Positions 63,804 to 64,000 of a stretch of DNA of 64,000 nt are shown piece after piece. Numbering within the stretch: the stretch's first letter is position 1; the number at the start of each line of letters is the position of its first letter. The stretch is taken from IMG/VR virus record IMGVR_UViG_3300031669_004775, positions 19,346-83,345 of that record; one strand, 5' to 3'. The position numbers and the translations under genes were made by a program. Source of the stretch: a virus. The notes below the pieces were generated by a model that made no database searches, was not told the origin of the DNA, and saw nothing but the letters and a program-made list of their open reading frames with translations.

Positions 63804-64000
63804 TTAAGTATTTTTTAGTTGTTCTTCAGTAGGACTCGATCCGATCTTCATCTTATCAATTTGTTCTTGATTTGTTTCGATGATTTTTGCCAATGTATCT
63901 TGATGTCGATTAATCAGTGTCTCCAATTGTGTTTGATACATACTCACAGTCTTAGAGAGAGTTTCTTCATGTATCATCATCATCTCCCTAAGAGAGTCCT
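63804..64000 (-). CDS. C-terminal end of a coiled-coil protein (partial at right edge)
   Basis: The frame is open from the window edge to TAA at 63804, about 64 codons. It reads SLREMMMIHEETLSKTVSMY, then glutamine-rich helical sequence and an end SSPTEEQLKNT. The heptad pattern predicts a coiled coil. An AGGGAG lies six bases before the third ATG of a triple methionine, so a separate 58-aa gene starting within the window is possible. It is directly upstream of the two RebB-like genes and could be co-expressed with them. Confidence 0.55.
   Translation of the reverse strand, partial: DSLREMMMIHEETLSKTVSMYQTQLETLINRHQDTLAKIIETNQEQIDKMKIGSSPTEEQLKNT

Overview
The window is a 64 kb stretch of an AT-rich genome (roughly one third G+C) with almost every gene on the minus strand. 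Genes are tightly packed, with 1-30 base overlaps (ATGA, TAATG) and strong GGAGG-type ribosome sites. The gene content is that of a large ('jumbo') tailed bacteriophage with a contractile tail. It has a T4-like replication and recombination core: SbcC/gp46, SbcD/gp47, a UvsW-like helicase, UvsX/RecA, two type II topoisomerase subunits related to gp39 and gp52, and a gp32-like ssDNA-binding candidate. It has T4-like baseplate parts (gp5/VgrG spike, PAAR tip, gp53-like wedge). Unlike T4 it encodes its own multisubunit RNA polymerase. A heptose-kinase homologue hints at a Gram-negative host; this is inference.

Layout, read in the direction of transcription (high to low coordinates). 63.0-64.0 kb: two paralogous small proteins resembling RebB/R-body subunits and the end of a coiled-coil gene. 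56.0-63.0 kb: nucleotide metabolism and recombination, with an HNH nuclease, a DUF2419-like queuosine-salvage homologue, class II ribonucleotide reductase, UvsX, a KH RNA-binding protein and a Cas4/RecB-like nuclease. 45.6-55.1 kb: tail and baseplate module with spike, PAAR-peptidase tip, an M48 metalloprotease and an amidase. 45.1-45.6 kb: two long structured elements without genes. 33.7-45.1 kb: heptose kinase, an unknown 485-aa protein, and one complete beta'-beta RNA polymerase pair. 31.4-33.7 kb: HNH, Nudix and unknown genes. 30.65-31.31 kb: a tandem array of seven structured RNA candidates. 27.9-30.6 kb: a Ro/TROVE-vWA-like gene and an ARPP-1-like gene. 23.5-27.7 kb: MoxR ATPase, vWA/metallopeptidase and the gp32-like protein. 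12.2-23.5 kb: topoisomerase subunits, QueD, helicase, SbcCD and a radical SAM enzyme. 4.5-11.5 kb: a complete ubiquitin-like conjugation and deconjugation operon. 1-4.4 kb: a second beta'-beta RNA polymerase pair that runs off the left edge.

Three systems stand out. (1) The 4.5-11.5 kb operon encodes a prokaryotic E2-family-D-like protein, a JAB/JAMM protease with zinc ribbons, an intact E1/ThiF, a ubiquitin-like protein fused behind a SAP-like domain, a degenerate second E1-like protein, and a UBC-type E2 candidate. (2) A Ro-like protein lies directly downstream of an array of Y-RNA-like transcripts. These share a terminal helix that covaries and a box near GACTTTATGTAATTTCAGA, and one carries a tRNA-like core. 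(3) There are two distinct beta'-beta RNA polymerase modules, with two recurrent intergenic motifs that could be the promoters they read. One RNA polymerase locus carries a 35-codon fossil that joins the start of beta to the end of beta', evidence of past tandem recombination. All functional statements rest on motif recognition by eye; no database search was possible.
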